NCBI GenBank assembly: GCA_049325275.1 | Contig: JBMOLU010000002.1 | Span: 496,001-560,000 of the forward strand | Direction of reading: 5' to 3' | Length of the DNA: 64,000 nt | From: CAIQJJ01 sp049325275 | GTDB lineage: Bacteria; Chloroflexota; Anaerolineae; Anaerolineales; UBA4823 | In this document: positions 1-7,719 of the stretch, one piece after another | Layout of the letters: every line of letters begins with the position of its first letter | How positions within the stretch are numbered: the first letter of the stretch is position 1 | Program-made: the position numbers and the translations under genes | The notes under the pieces: generated by a model | The model's database searches: none | Seen by the model: the letters and a program-made list of their open reading frames with translations, nothing else | What the model was told of the DNA's origin: nothing

Positions 1-85
1 TGGCGTTTTACCGACCCCAATCCGGTTGTTGCATCTCGTTTTGGCGCTTTCCAGCCATGATATACTTGGGTTTCGGAGTCACTCC

Positions 86-694
86 ATGTGGAAATCACCG
101 GTTGCCCAATTCCTGGCTGTGTTGGTGGCCATCCTGTTATTCGTGTCGCTTGGCCCGGAAGAAAAGTCGCTCGGTTCGAACGTACGCATCGTTTACTTGC
201 ACGGGGCCTGGGTGTTGACGGCGCTGGCGGCCTTTCTGGTGTCCGGTGGGACCGGCCTGGCCGCTTTGTTTACGCGGCGTGAGCGATACCATTACCTCTC
301 GCGAACGCTGGGGTATACCGGCCTGGTGTTTTGGGTTACCTATTTGCCGCTTTCGTTGTGGGCCATGCAGGCCAACTGGAATGGGTTGTTTCTGGCCGAA
401 CCGCGTATGCGGACCGCCTTCGTTTTTGCCGTCACGGGGCTGCTCTTGCAGGCGGGGCTGGCACTGCTCGACCGCCCGGCGCTTGTTTCGGCTGCCAACG
501 TGGCTTACATTGCCGTTCTGCTTTTCGTATTGAGCCGCGTCGACAGCGTGATGCATCCCCCACCTTCTCCGATTTTTAACTCCGGCAATGCACTGCTGCA
601 ATTCTACTTCATTGCCCTCAACCTGCTCACCTGGGCAGCCGCCTTGCAGGTGGCGCGCTGGCTTCATGGGTGTGGAACCAAAGCGGCAGTATAA
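86..694 (+). CDS. Multi-pass membrane protein, CcmC/CcsA-like (tentative)
   Basis: This gene encodes about 202 residues with roughly six hydrophobic segments and almost no soluble part. The motif NVRIVYLHGAW near residue 33 and a later VMHPPPSPIF segment recall the haem-handling His loops of CcmC/CcsA cytochrome c assembly proteins, but the tryptophan-rich WWD-type signature is missing, so the family call is tentative. An in-frame ATG lies 60 bases upstream at 26. The start at 86 is preferred because GGAG sits seven bases before it, and a TATACT at 61-66 could be the promoter -10. The LysM surface protein follows 18 bases later on the same strand, so the two may be co-transcribed. Confidence 0.55.
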   Translation: MWKSPVAQFLAVLVAILLFVSLGPEEKSLGSNVRIVYLHGAWVLTALAAFLVSGGTGLAALFTRRERYHYLSRTLGYTGLVFWVTYLPLSLWAMQANWNGLFLAEPRMRTAFVFAVTGLLLQAGLALLDRPALVSAANVAYIAVLLFVLSRVDSVMHPPPSPIFNSGNALLQFYFIALNLLTWAAALQVARWLHGCGTKAAV

Positions 695-712
695 AACGTT
701 ACGCTTCTTGCT

Positions 713-1573
713 ATGAAAATTAAACTCTCTCTCTTCGCTTTTATTCTTGCCACAGGGGCTTTATCGCTCGCAGGCCTATGCTTTCCCGCGCTTGCGGCGC
801 CACCTGCTCAGTATACCTTCTTCCCAACCCCCACACCCGGTGCGGATGGGCGCATCCTCTACATCGTCCAGGAAAACGACAGCATCTGGCGTATCGCCGC
901 GATCTTCAATATCTCCCTGGATCGTCTGTACGATATCAATAATTGGACCGAAACGCACACTATCAAGCCTGGCGATGAAGTTTTTCTGGGGATTGGCGGC
1001 CCCTCGGCGGTCACGCCAACGGCCGGCCCCAGCCCGACACCGAGGCCCGTCACGCCAACGGTGACCCCCGAACCCGGTTGGGGTGTGTTGTGCGTGGTTT
1101 TGTACGACGATCAGAACGGCAATTCGACGCGGGAAGAAGAAGAGCCGGCTCTGGAGGATGGCGCGATCAGCGTCGTCGAACGAAACGGCCGCGAATCGCG
1201 CACCGCCAAGACTGAAGCGTACGACGATACCTCGATCTGTAACTTCGATGAGGACTATGGTTGGCCCATTTCAACCGGTTACGTCATTTTCAGCGATACG
1301 ATTGAGGGCGAGTACAACATCAGCGTGGCCCTGCCCGATGGGTACAACGCAACAACCGTTACAGACCGGTCTGTTTTGCTGAAAGCCGGTGACAAAACCT
1401 ATGTCGCTTTTGGCGCACAGGCCAACGCCGAAACCGCCGTGGAAGTTATCCAGGTTTTGCCGGACCCCGAAAGGCGCAAGCCATCGCCGTTGATCGTGGT
1501 GGCAGGGGTGTTGTTCTTGCTGGGTGGTCTGGGCCTGGGCGTGTATGCTTTCTTGCTGCGCAAGCCGGGGTAA
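713..1573 (+). CDS. Secreted, membrane-anchored LysM-domain protein
   Basis: The 286-residue product has an N-terminal signal peptide (residues 1-29), a LysM domain at about 48-94 (YIVQENDSIWRIA, then IKPGDEVFLG), and a Pro/Thr-rich linker (95-120). An acidic domain at about 125-235 begins CVVLYDDQNGNSTREEEEPA, which resembles the prealbumin-like/SdrB repeats of surface proteins. A single C-terminal transmembrane helix (about 256-280) ends in a short basic tail. LysM modules bind N-acetylglucosamine polymers such as peptidoglycan, so an extracytoplasmic, wall-associated role is likely. Its exact function is unknown. It converges on maf with only four bases between the stop codons and no visible terminator. 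Confidence 0.75.
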   Translation: MKIKLSLFAFILATGALSLAGLCFPALAAPPAQYTFFPTPTPGADGRILYIVQENDSIWRIAAIFNISLDRLYDINNWTETHTIKPGDEVFLGIGGPSAVTPTAGPSPTPRPVTPTVTPEPGWGVLCVVLYDDQNGNSTREEEEPALEDGAISVVERNGRESRTAKTEAYDDTSICNFDEDYGWPISTGYVIFSDTIEGEYNISVALPDGYNATTVTDRSVLLKAGDKTYVAFGAQANAETAVEVIQVLPDPERRKPSPLIVVAGVLFLLGGLGLGVYAFLLRKPG

Positions 1574-1577
1574 CGTG

Positions 1578-2219
1578 CTATTCCAGGATGTGCCGGTAAA
1601 CCGGGCAGGCGTGAAACAGCATTTTTTGGCAGGCCTCGGGTAAATCGGGCGCGTGGGGAATCTTGAGGCGGGCCAGCAAACGCGCCAGGTGGCACAAGGG
1701 CAAACCCATTACGTTGGCGTAACAACCATGGATCTGTGCCACGGGACGAAACCCTGCGTGTTGGATGGCGTACGCTCCTGCCTTATCGAGCGGATCGCCG
1801 GTGGCTACGTAGGCGCGGATTTCTTCATCACTGTAATCGCGCATCGACACTTCGGTTTCCCCAACTTCTGTGTACAGCTTTCCTTGATAAAAAACGGCCA
1901 CCGCCGTATAGACCCAATGCGAACGGCCGCGCAACTGCGTCAGCATAGCGAAGGCCTCAGCGGTATCGTTTGGTTTGCCCAAGATGGCATCGCCGTCGGC
2001 CACGGTAGTATCTGCGGCAACTACCAAGGTGCCTTCACGCTCCTTTTGCCCCACAGCGCGTGCCTTTTCAACGGCCAGGCGCAAAGTGTACGCGTATGGT
2101 TTTTCGGCAGGGTGCGGGGTTTCGTCGATATTGGCCGGCTGAACGGTGAATTGCCATCCTCCCAATGCCAACAGCTGTTTTCGACGGGGAGAATTGGACG
2201 CCAGGATCATCACTTGCAT
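1578..2219 (-). CDS. maf: Maf-family nucleotide pyrophosphatase
   Basis: This 213-residue protein has the Maf/HAM1-fold signatures: LASNSPRRKQLL at the N-terminus, VVAADTTVADGDAILGKP in the middle, and a DPLDKAGAYAIQ stretch near the C-terminal third. Maf proteins hydrolyse non-canonical or modified nucleoside triphosphates (dTTP/UTP or m7GTP subfamilies) in the cytoplasm, and overexpression can arrest septation in some bacteria. The start at 2219 (MQVMILASN) is chosen because a GGAG ribosome-binding site precedes it. The open frame extends 66 codons further upstream, but that extension runs through intergenic hairpin repeats and does not look coding. The C-terminus has about 20 residues beyond the usual domain. 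Confidence 0.9.
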   Translation of the reverse strand: MQVMILASNSPRRKQLLALGGWQFTVQPANIDETPHPAEKPYAYTLRLAVEKARAVGQKEREGTLVVAADTTVADGDAILGKPNDTAEAFAMLTQLRGRSHWVYTAVAVFYQGKLYTEVGETEVSMRDYSDEEIRAYVATGDPLDKAGAYAIQHAGFRPVAQIHGCYANVMGLPLCHLARLLARLKIPHAPDLPEACQKMLFHACPVYRHILE

Positions 2220-2246
2220 GTATATCTCCAATAAAAAAAGAGGTCT

Positions 2247-2261
2247 CCCACCTTTGGTGGG
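2247..2261. repeat. Mini-hairpin repeat
   Basis: This is a six-base-pair stem, cccacc/ggtggg, around a TTT loop, in the intergenic space just upstream of maf. It belongs to a set of small hairpins in this window with GAA or TTT loops and flanks of the type TTCCC...GGGA-GAGCC. Confidence 0.4.
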
Positions 2262-2310
2262 AAATATCCCATATTTAGGCGCGACTGGATGCGAAGCACT
2301 CAATCGCACG

Positions 2311-2332
2311 TCCCGTTGAAAACGGGAGAGCC
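2311..2332. repeat. Mini-hairpin repeat with GAGCC tail
   Basis: The sequence tcccgtt-gaa-aacggga forms a perfect seven-base-pair stem with a GAA loop and is followed by GAGCC. A decayed copy with the same tail lies near 21187. The rest of 2220-2497 holds the promoter-like motif at 2364 and nothing else I can name. Confidence 0.45.
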
Positions 2333-2363
2333 AAAAAAGATTGCTGATTGTACACGAAAACTG

Positions 2364-2395
2364 CCTGTTACGTTTAAAGCTGTTTTGCGACATAC
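2364..2395 (+). promoter_or_regulatory. Putative ECF-sigma promoter of the FG-GAP lipoprotein gene
   Basis: CCTGTTACGTTT at 2364 and CGACATAC at 2388-2395 lie 15 bases apart (GTTACG to CGACAT), about 100 bases before the lipoprotein start. Both boxes, an AAAG between them and a TA-AG just after recur upstream of the ECF sigma gene at 3690-3722. A conserved GTTAC-type -35 with a CGAC-type -10 is typical of ECF promoters. Recognition by the neighbouring sigma is inferred. Confidence 0.45.
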
Positions 2396-2497
2396 GTAGA
2401 GCCGCCTTTGTGCTCACAAGAGCAGATGAAAAAGGGCAAGGCAGGCCACGTTACGCACAGATATCGGGGCTTGCTATATGTGTGAAGGATGTAAAAA

Positions 2498-3631
2498 GTG
2501 AAGCGGTTATTTGGTATCGCTCTTTGCCTGCTCCTCTCCACCTGTAATTCACGGCTGTCCATCACCCAGCAAGATCGTATGGGCGATGCGGAAAACGCCT
2601 GCCTGGCAACGTCATACGAGGCCAGTAAAACATCGCTGTACTACGACACGGGCAGAACGTGGGCTGTTGGCTATGCAGATTTCAATCGTGACGGTCTTGA
2701 AGATGTTTTGATGGGCTATGTAAGCCGAACTGGTGAAGCAACTCCCATAAAAATGTTCCTGCAACAGCCAGGCGGTGAACTGATAGAGGACAGTTCTCTA
2801 TTGCCGCCGGTGGTGCCGGGAACCATCCATGCAAGAAAGGTGGCTATCGGAGACTTCAATAAAGATGGCACTCCCGATGCCTTCATTGTGGACCATGGCT
2901 ATGATCAACCGCCGTTCCCTGGGGCAAAACCTGTCTTGCTCATAAGCAAGGAAGGCAAATTCGAGGAACGAACTATCTCACGGGTCCCTGGCGGTTTCCA
3001 ACACGCAGCAAGCGCTGCGGACCTGACCGGTGACGGCAGCATCGATATCTTCGTCACGGATACAGACAACGGTGCCTTTTTGCTGGTGAATGACGGAACC
3101 GGCAACTTCACGGTAACTCGCCGCGGCGTTCCCCGCATCAAACAGGGGTACTACACAGTAGAGGTTATCGATGTCGATGATGATGGCTACTGTGACCTGT
3201 TGGTTGGTGGTCACGAGCATGAGTGGGCAGCAACTCGCATCTACTGGGGAAATGCCTCATACAAGTATACTATTTGGCGCAGCACAGCCGTTCCTCGAGA
3301 TGTAAATTACCCGATCGTACTGGATGTCGATGCCGAGGATCTCAACGGAGATGGGGTTCGCGAGATCGTCACCACGCGAACGAAGTCATCTCCGTTCTAC
3401 GAAGGGTACTATTTCCAGGTCGTCGAGCAACGAAATCGCAAGTTGCAGGATGTCTCCGATAGAATTGCGCCCAACAAAGTCGAATGGGAGGGAGCTTCGT
3501 CGCCCTGGGTGCCCTGGATTGTACTTCGTGATTTCAATGAGGATGGGTATAGAGATATCGTGGTGCCCAATAAAGGGACTTCGCTCGTGTACCTCAATGA
3601 CGGGCAGGGTGTCTTCACGAAAGCAAGATAG
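2498..3631 (+). CDS. FG-GAP/VCBS-repeat lipoprotein
   Basis: The 377-residue product starts at a GTG codon with a GAAGG ribosome-binding sequence. It has a lipoprotein signal peptide ending in LLLSTC, so the mature protein should be lipid-anchored on the cell surface. Six calcium-binding-loop repeats of the form DxNxDGxxD are visible: DFNRDGLEDVL, DFNKDGTPDAF, DLTGDGSIDIF, DVDDDGYCDLL, DLNGDGVREIV and DFNEDGYRDIV. These are the hallmark of FG-GAP/VCBS beta-propeller blades like those of integrin alpha chains. No catalytic domain is evident, so an adhesive or sensory role is an inference. The gene lies between two copies of a putative ECF promoter motif and may be a target of the sigma factor encoded next. 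Confidence 0.8.
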   Translation: MKRLFGIALCLLLSTCNSRLSITQQDRMGDAENACLATSYEASKTSLYYDTGRTWAVGYADFNRDGLEDVLMGYVSRTGEATPIKMFLQQPGGELIEDSSLLPPVVPGTIHARKVAIGDFNKDGTPDAFIVDHGYDQPPFPGAKPVLLISKEGKFEERTISRVPGGFQHAASAADLTGDGSIDIFVTDTDNGAFLLVNDGTGNFTVTRRGVPRIKQGYYTVEVIDVDDDGYCDLLVGGHEHEWAATRIYWGNASYKYTIWRSTAVPRDVNYPIVLDVDAEDLNGDGVREIVTTRTKSSPFYEGYYFQVVEQRNRKLQDVSDRIAPNKVEWEGASSPWVPWIVLRDFNEDGYRDIVVPNKGTSLVYLNDGQGVFTKAR

Positions 3632-3689
3632 CCTTCACATCACTCCTTTGCCTTATGCGTTTCCAAATGATACCCCTCCCGAAAGATGA

Positions 3690-3722
3690 CCTGTTACGTT
3701 TTGTAAAGTTATTACGACATAC
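3690..3722 (+). promoter_or_regulatory. Putative autoregulated ECF-sigma promoter
   Basis: CCTGTTACGTTTTGTAAAG (from 3690) and CGACATAC (3715-3722) repeat the elements seen at 2364-2395, with a 16-base spacer between GTTACG and CGACAT. The sigma gene starts about 45 bases downstream, a position that fits autoregulation. Confidence 0.5.
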
Positions 3723-3768
3723 TTACAGTACAACGTTTTCGTCGAAAACAACCTGCAGGAATAACCTC

Positions 3769-4356
3769 ATGAACGATCCGCTTTCGCTTCTTGCATCTGC
3801 GCCCGTGGCCACGATGGCAGCAGATGAGGTTCAAACCGATCAGCAGCTTGCCGAACGAGCCTGCAACGATGCAACTGCCTTCGCCGAGCTGTACCAGCGG
3901 CATCTGCCGCGCATCTATCGCTACCACCTGGCGCGCTGTGGTGATGTGCAGGATGCGCAAGACCTGACCGCACAAACGTTTCTGACCGCTTTCGAGCAGA
4001 TCGGCACCTTCCGCGGCCGGAGCAGTTTTCTCGGCTGGCTGTTTGGTATTGCCAGCCACAAAGTGGCCGATCACTTCCGGCGGCGCAAAGGCCACGTGCC
4101 GCTGGAAGAAGCCCTTGAAGTGCCCCACCCCGATCCGCTGCCCGAAGAGCGAGTGAGTCTTAACCTCCAGTTAGCGCAAATCGGGCGGGCCATCCGGCAT
4201 ATCTCGCCAGATCGTGCCGAGGCGCTGGGGTTGCGGCTGGTGGCCGGCTTGAGCGCAGCAGAAGCCGGCCGTGTGATGGGAAAGAGCGAAGCAGCCGTAA
4301 AGATGTTGGTACACCGCGGCCTGCAAGAGCTGCAAAAAATGCTCCACGTACAATGA
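3769..4356 (+). CDS. ECF-type RNA polymerase sigma factor
   Basis: The 195-residue protein has a sigma-70 region 2 at about residues 35-105 (FAELYQRHLPRIYRY, DAQDLTAQTFLTAFEQI, FLGWLFGIASHKVADHFRR). It also has a region 4 helix-turn-helix at about 140-190 (GLSAAEAGRVMGKSEAAVKM), with no region 1 or 3, which defines the ECF class. It would direct RNA polymerase to a small set of promoters, probably including the shared motif at 2364 and 3690. The ATG at 3769 is preceded by AGGA. An upstream extension of 38 codons would run through the promoter motif and is rejected. Its stop lies just before the start of the membrane-anchored partner, as is usual for sigma/anti-sigma pairs. Confidence 0.9.
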   Translation: MNDPLSLLASAPVATMAADEVQTDQQLAERACNDATAFAELYQRHLPRIYRYHLARCGDVQDAQDLTAQTFLTAFEQIGTFRGRSSFLGWLFGIASHKVADHFRRRKGHVPLEEALEVPHPDPLPEERVSLNLQLAQIGRAIRHISPDRAEALGLRLVAGLSAAEAGRVMGKSEAAVKMLVHRGLQELQKMLHVQ

Positions 4357-4367
4357 GAGGTAACCCG

Positions 4368-7004
4368 ATGAATGACAATCATCATCTCAATCCCGACGAA
4401 TTGGATGCTTACCTGACGGCCCGCCAGCAAGGGCAGAATCCAGACCTGTCGGTTGCCTCTGCCCCGCAAGAAATCAGGCTGGCGGAACAAATCATCCAGT
4501 TTGCCGAGGCCGCCCAGCCCGACGCCGACTTTGCTGCTGCCCTGGAGGTGCAACTGACCGCCAGGCAGCAGCGTCCCGGCGGACGGCAACGGCAGCCTGC
4601 CGGCTTTTCTGAAAGGACAACCACCATGTTTCGTCGTATGTTATTTCCCCTGGCAGGCGCAGCCGTGCTGCTCCTGTTGGCGGTCTTCGTTTTGCCAAAA
4701 TTTAGCGCACAGCCGCTTGAACCCCTGCCTGCTCTTGCCGGCAGAGAAACCGACCCAAAAAGTGTATACAACGCAGCGCCCGTGGCTGCTGTTGACCGGC
4801 AAGCCAACCCCGAAAGTATGCCCAATGCAGCGCCCATGGCTGCTGCCAGCGGGCAAACTGCTTTCGATGCGGCCGGCGGCGTTCACGGCCTGTACGTGAC
4901 CGGCACTTTCTCCGGCACCGAATTCATCTTGCAAGCCCAGCTACCCGGCATGGCTGAAAGAATCAACGTTTACCGGCAGACTGCTGGTGAACCAATGACG
5001 CTCGAAGCTTTTCGCAATCTGGCCAAGCGCTTCGGCCTGCAGGGGACCATTTACACCGAGGCGATGCAGGTGCCTATCTTGTACGATACGCCCGAGGACA
5101 TGCCCGATCTGCCGGACCTGCCTGTCTCGTACATCCTCTTCGATGGCACCCGCCAGTTGAGCGGCGGCGATTGGGGTGGCGTGGGCTATTACGATCGTGG
5201 CGTGGCACTTTTCACGCAACCCGGTGAAGCACCCGCAGCCGGCCAGATCATCGCTGCTGCAGAGACCTTCCTTCGAGACCGTAGTTTGTTGAACTTTGCC
5301 TACCGTGCCGAGTTGAACCCTTACCAGTTCGATATGGTCAGCTTTTACCGCATCATCGATGACAAACCGGTGACAACGGCTGAGATCGAGGTCCAGGTTG
5401 GCCAGGGTGGCCAGGTTGTTTCTGTGTACTACAATCTGTTCGACATCCAGTCAACCGGTGAGTACCCGATCCGTTCGGCCCAGGAAACCTGGGATGCGCT
5501 TCTGGCAGATGACTTCTCCTGGGAGCAGATGAGCTTCTGGACCTATGCAACCCCGCCTCCCCCGGACCCGGCTTATCCGGTCTACCAGGGTTGGCAGCCG
5601 CAGTATCACCCGGGGGAAACCGCCGAACTGCTCGGTTATCCGACGGTATACCAGCCCGCCGAGGGTGAAGCCGGCCCCGTACGTGTGGCGCTCGGTGAAC
5701 TGGAACTTTTACTCTCCGATGCCGACCGGCAGACGCTCAGCGGGTTGACCGATCGGCAGTTACACGTCAGCGGCCAGGTCGCCCAAAACGAACGCGGCGG
5801 GTTGGTGTTGCAGGTATCCGCCTGGCAGGAAAGCAATGCTGCGCCGTTTAGCTTTACAGGCACGATCCAGCGCGAGGGTGAAGGTGCACGCTTCCTGCGT
5901 TCGGATGGCGTCACGTTCTGGCTGCCGCACGTTCCTGCCACCTTGGCCGACGGTTTGCAGGTTAGCTGTTACGGTTGGGAAACCGGCCGGCAGGAGAACG
6001 GCCTCACCGTCATGGCATGGAACTACATCCAGTCGCCCCCCATGGAAGAAGCCAAAAGCGAGCCGGGCTTCGGCATGGACGATAGCGGCGGCGGTTCGGG
6101 CGACGCAACGGTGCCGGGTGTGGAGATGGTGATCGCTTCACCCGCCGTAACCGGCAGCGCGGGCATCGAAACGCCGGCGCAGGCTGCCCCCGATCGGATT
6201 CTTCCGGAGGAATTGCCCATGCCACCCAACTTCTCACCGGGCAATGCAGCCGAGGCCGTGGAAGGCCAGCTTTACGCTACCGTGTTCGAAAATGAAGATG
6301 GCAGCTTCACCTACTCGATCCAATTGGGTGAGATGCCGCTCGACGGCCAGGGTTGGTATGCCGAACTGAGCGGTTCCCAACTCGAGGCTCTTGCGCAGTT
6401 CGATCGCCAGTGGGTACGTGTTTGGGGCCGCTACAGTGAAAACGAGTGGCCGGTGATCGAGGTCGAGCGCTTCGAAGCCGTCGAGCCTTCCCGCACGGTC
6501 CAGGCCTGGCTGGGCCGGGTCAGCACCGAGACTATCGACGGCCAGACCGTGAACGTGCTGGTCACAATCCCCGATCAGCAGCGCCTGGTGATTGCTTCGA
6601 GCGTTCGCTGGCCCGATGCTTACCTCTATACCCCGTACGAGACGGATCGCCAGACGATCTTCGAGGGCGTGTTACGTAGCGAAACCCTTGGCGGTTACCC
6701 GGTGATCGAGGATATCAATTGGGTTAACAATGAGGCCATCGATCAGATGAGCAGCGCCGGCGAGTACACGCTCCCGGTCCGTCCCGAAGTCATCGCTTAC
6801 ATCCCTCCTCCGCCGCTGCTGCCGGGCAAGGCATACGTCGACCAGGTGGAATTGGCCTATTCCGTTACTTACAGCTATGACGAGGCCACCGGCGCCGGTC
6901 TCCAGTTCGTCCAGCCCGTGTGGCGCTTCACCGGCCACACCGATGACGGCACCCGATTCGTGATCTTGATGCAGGCAGTAGACGCGGAATACATACAACC
7001 CTGA
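4368..7004 (+). CDS. Large membrane-anchored putative anti-sigma factor
   Basis: This 878-residue protein follows the ECF sigma gene directly. The ATG at 4368 has GAGAGG seven bases upstream; an ATG at 4353 overlapping the sigma stop is the alternative. The first ~90 residues are polar (HHLNPDELDAYLTARQQG) and would sit in the cytoplasm. One transmembrane helix at about 93-110 follows, then ~760 residues that should be extracytoplasmic and contain several beta-rich segments that look alike (for example around YGWETGRQENG and VWGRYSENEWPVIE). The zinc anti-sigma HxxxCxxC motif is absent, so the role rests on position and topology. The ectodomain is far larger than in typical anti-sigma factors and belongs to no family I recognise. 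Confidence 0.6.
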   Translation: MNDNHHLNPDELDAYLTARQQGQNPDLSVASAPQEIRLAEQIIQFAEAAQPDADFAAALEVQLTARQQRPGGRQRQPAGFSERTTTMFRRMLFPLAGAAVLLLLAVFVLPKFSAQPLEPLPALAGRETDPKSVYNAAPVAAVDRQANPESMPNAAPMAAASGQTAFDAAGGVHGLYVTGTFSGTEFILQAQLPGMAERINVYRQTAGEPMTLEAFRNLAKRFGLQGTIYTEAMQVPILYDTPEDMPDLPDLPVSYILFDGTRQLSGGDWGGVGYYDRGVALFTQPGEAPAAGQIIAAAETFLRDRSLLNFAYRAELNPYQFDMVSFYRIIDDKPVTTAEIEVQVGQGGQVVSVYYNLFDIQSTGEYPIRSAQETWDALLADDFSWEQMSFWTYATPPPPDPAYPVYQGWQPQYHPGETAELLGYPTVYQPAEGEAGPVRVALGELELLLSDADRQTLSGLTDRQLHVSGQVAQNERGGLVLQVSAWQESNAAPFSFTGTIQREGEGARFLRSDGVTFWLPHVPATLADGLQVSCYGWETGRQENGLTVMAWNYIQSPPMEEAKSEPGFGMDDSGGGSGDATVPGVEMVIASPAVTGSAGIETPAQAAPDRILPEELPMPPNFSPGNAAEAVEGQLYATVFENEDGSFTYSIQLGEMPLDGQGWYAELSGSQLEALAQFDRQWVRVWGRYSENEWPVIEVERFEAVEPSRTVQAWLGRVSTETIDGQTVNVLVTIPDQQRLVIASSVRWPDAYLYTPYETDRQTIFEGVLRSETLGGYPVIEDINWVNNEAIDQMSSAGEYTLPVRPEVIAYIPPPPLLPGKAYVDQVELAYSVTYSYDEATGAGLQFVQPVWRFTGHTDDGTRFVILMQAVDAEYIQP

Positions 7005-7005
7005 T

Positions 7006-7048
7006 TGAAACGGACCGGTGGCGAGGGAGCGCCGCCGGTCCCGTTTCA
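7006..7048 (+). terminator. Probable terminator hairpin after the anti-sigma gene
   Basis: An 18-base stem starts two bases after the stop codon (tgaaacgg-accggtggcg pairing with cgccgccggtcccgtttca, with one bulge and one G-T pair). No clean T-run follows, so it may also work as a 3' end stabiliser. Confidence 0.5.
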
Positions 7049-7068
7049 GCATTCTTACGATGCGCCGT

Positions 7069-7107
7069 AACGGTGCTCCTGCTTCTATCGGATGTCGGAG
7101 CACCGTT
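7069..7107 (+). terminator. Second terminator-like hairpin
   Basis: A perfect 11-base-pair stem, aacggtgctcc/ggagcaccgtt, is followed by ATTTGTTAT. It is the better candidate for the actual terminator of the sigma/anti-sigma operon. A further small hairpin with a GAA loop lies at 7145-7168. Confidence 0.5.
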
Positions 7108-7184
7108 ATTTGTTATAAGTGGGTCTTCCGGTTCGGTTTTTTCCTGTGTGCTGCGAAGCAGCCACACAAGTAAGACAGTCAGGA

Positions 7185-7229
7185 GGTTGTGAGCGTGCCA
7201 GGCAACCAGGTTGCAGCACGCTCACAACC
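7185..7229. repeat. Palindromic element, copy 1
   Basis: The arms ggttgtgagcgtgc (7185-7198) and gcacgctcacaacc (7216-7229) pair perfectly over 14 bases and enclose an inner caacc-a-ggttg stem. A second copy at 43244-43300 keeps the core but has different, still complementary, outer arms. Confidence 0.7.
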
Positions 7230-7244
7230 CCCAAATGCGGCTCC

Positions 7245-7268
7245 TTTCACGGCGAAGCCGGGAGAGCC
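7245..7268. repeat. Mini-hairpin repeat with GAGCC tail
   Basis: The sequence cggc-gaa-gccg, flanked by TTTCA and GGAGAGCC, lies directly at the 3' end of the minus-strand membrane-protein gene. It matches the family copies near 21105 and 43846. Confidence 0.4.
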
Positions 7269-7715
7269 TTATAAGTTTTGAATCCCGTGCCAGGTGTGCA
7301 GGGTGATGAACGCTATCGAGATCAAGGCATAGGGCCAGGAATGTGCCAGCAGAGCGATGCCCAAAAGGGGCAGGAAAGGCGTCAGGCGCGGGGCCAGCAG
7401 GCCGGCAGGACCGGTGCTCCAGGGAGCGGTGGGCGCCAGCAGCAGCGGCAGCCAGGATGCAAAGTAGATCAGCGTTCCAGCAATGTAGATGGCCAGACCG
7501 GCCCGGTTCCATGGATCTTTCATTTGCAACGGAAACAGCAGCGGCAGCCCAAAAACGATGCAGCGGGTGAGATTTTCGGTTGCCAGCAGCCATGGGGGCG
7601 AGTGGGCATCTGATGTGATCGCCTCCTGGGTGAGTTTTGGTCCCAGGATGGCGTTCCAGGCCAACAAGGGAACCAGCAGCCAAAAACAGTTCAACAAAAG
7701 CTTTTGCCAGTTCAT
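7269..7715 (-). CDS. Small multi-pass membrane protein of unknown function
   Basis: The 148-residue product starts MNWQKLLLNCFWLL and has about four hydrophobic helices with short loops. I recognise no family signature. The start at 7715 lies four bases after the upstream hydrolase gene ends, so the two are almost certainly co-transcribed. An overlapping frame (7222-7719) gives a low-complexity Arg/His/Ala-rich product with no membrane pattern and is rejected. As the last gene of a minus-strand run of hydrolases and flavoproteins, it may be an accessory membrane component, but its role cannot be read from the sequence. Confidence 0.6.
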   Translation of the reverse strand: MNWQKLLLNCFWLLVPLLAWNAILGPKLTQEAITSDAHSPPWLLATENLTRCIVFGLPLLFPLQMKDPWNRAGLAIYIAGTLIYFASWLPLLLAPTAPWSTGPAGLLAPRLTPFLPLLGIALLAHSWPYALISIAFITLHTWHGIQNL

Positions 7716-7719
7716 GCAT

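Noticed and set aside
7222..7719. An alternative frame for the small membrane protein gene
   Set aside because: The 7269-7715 frame has a regular transmembrane pattern and correct spacing to the upstream stop; this one does not.
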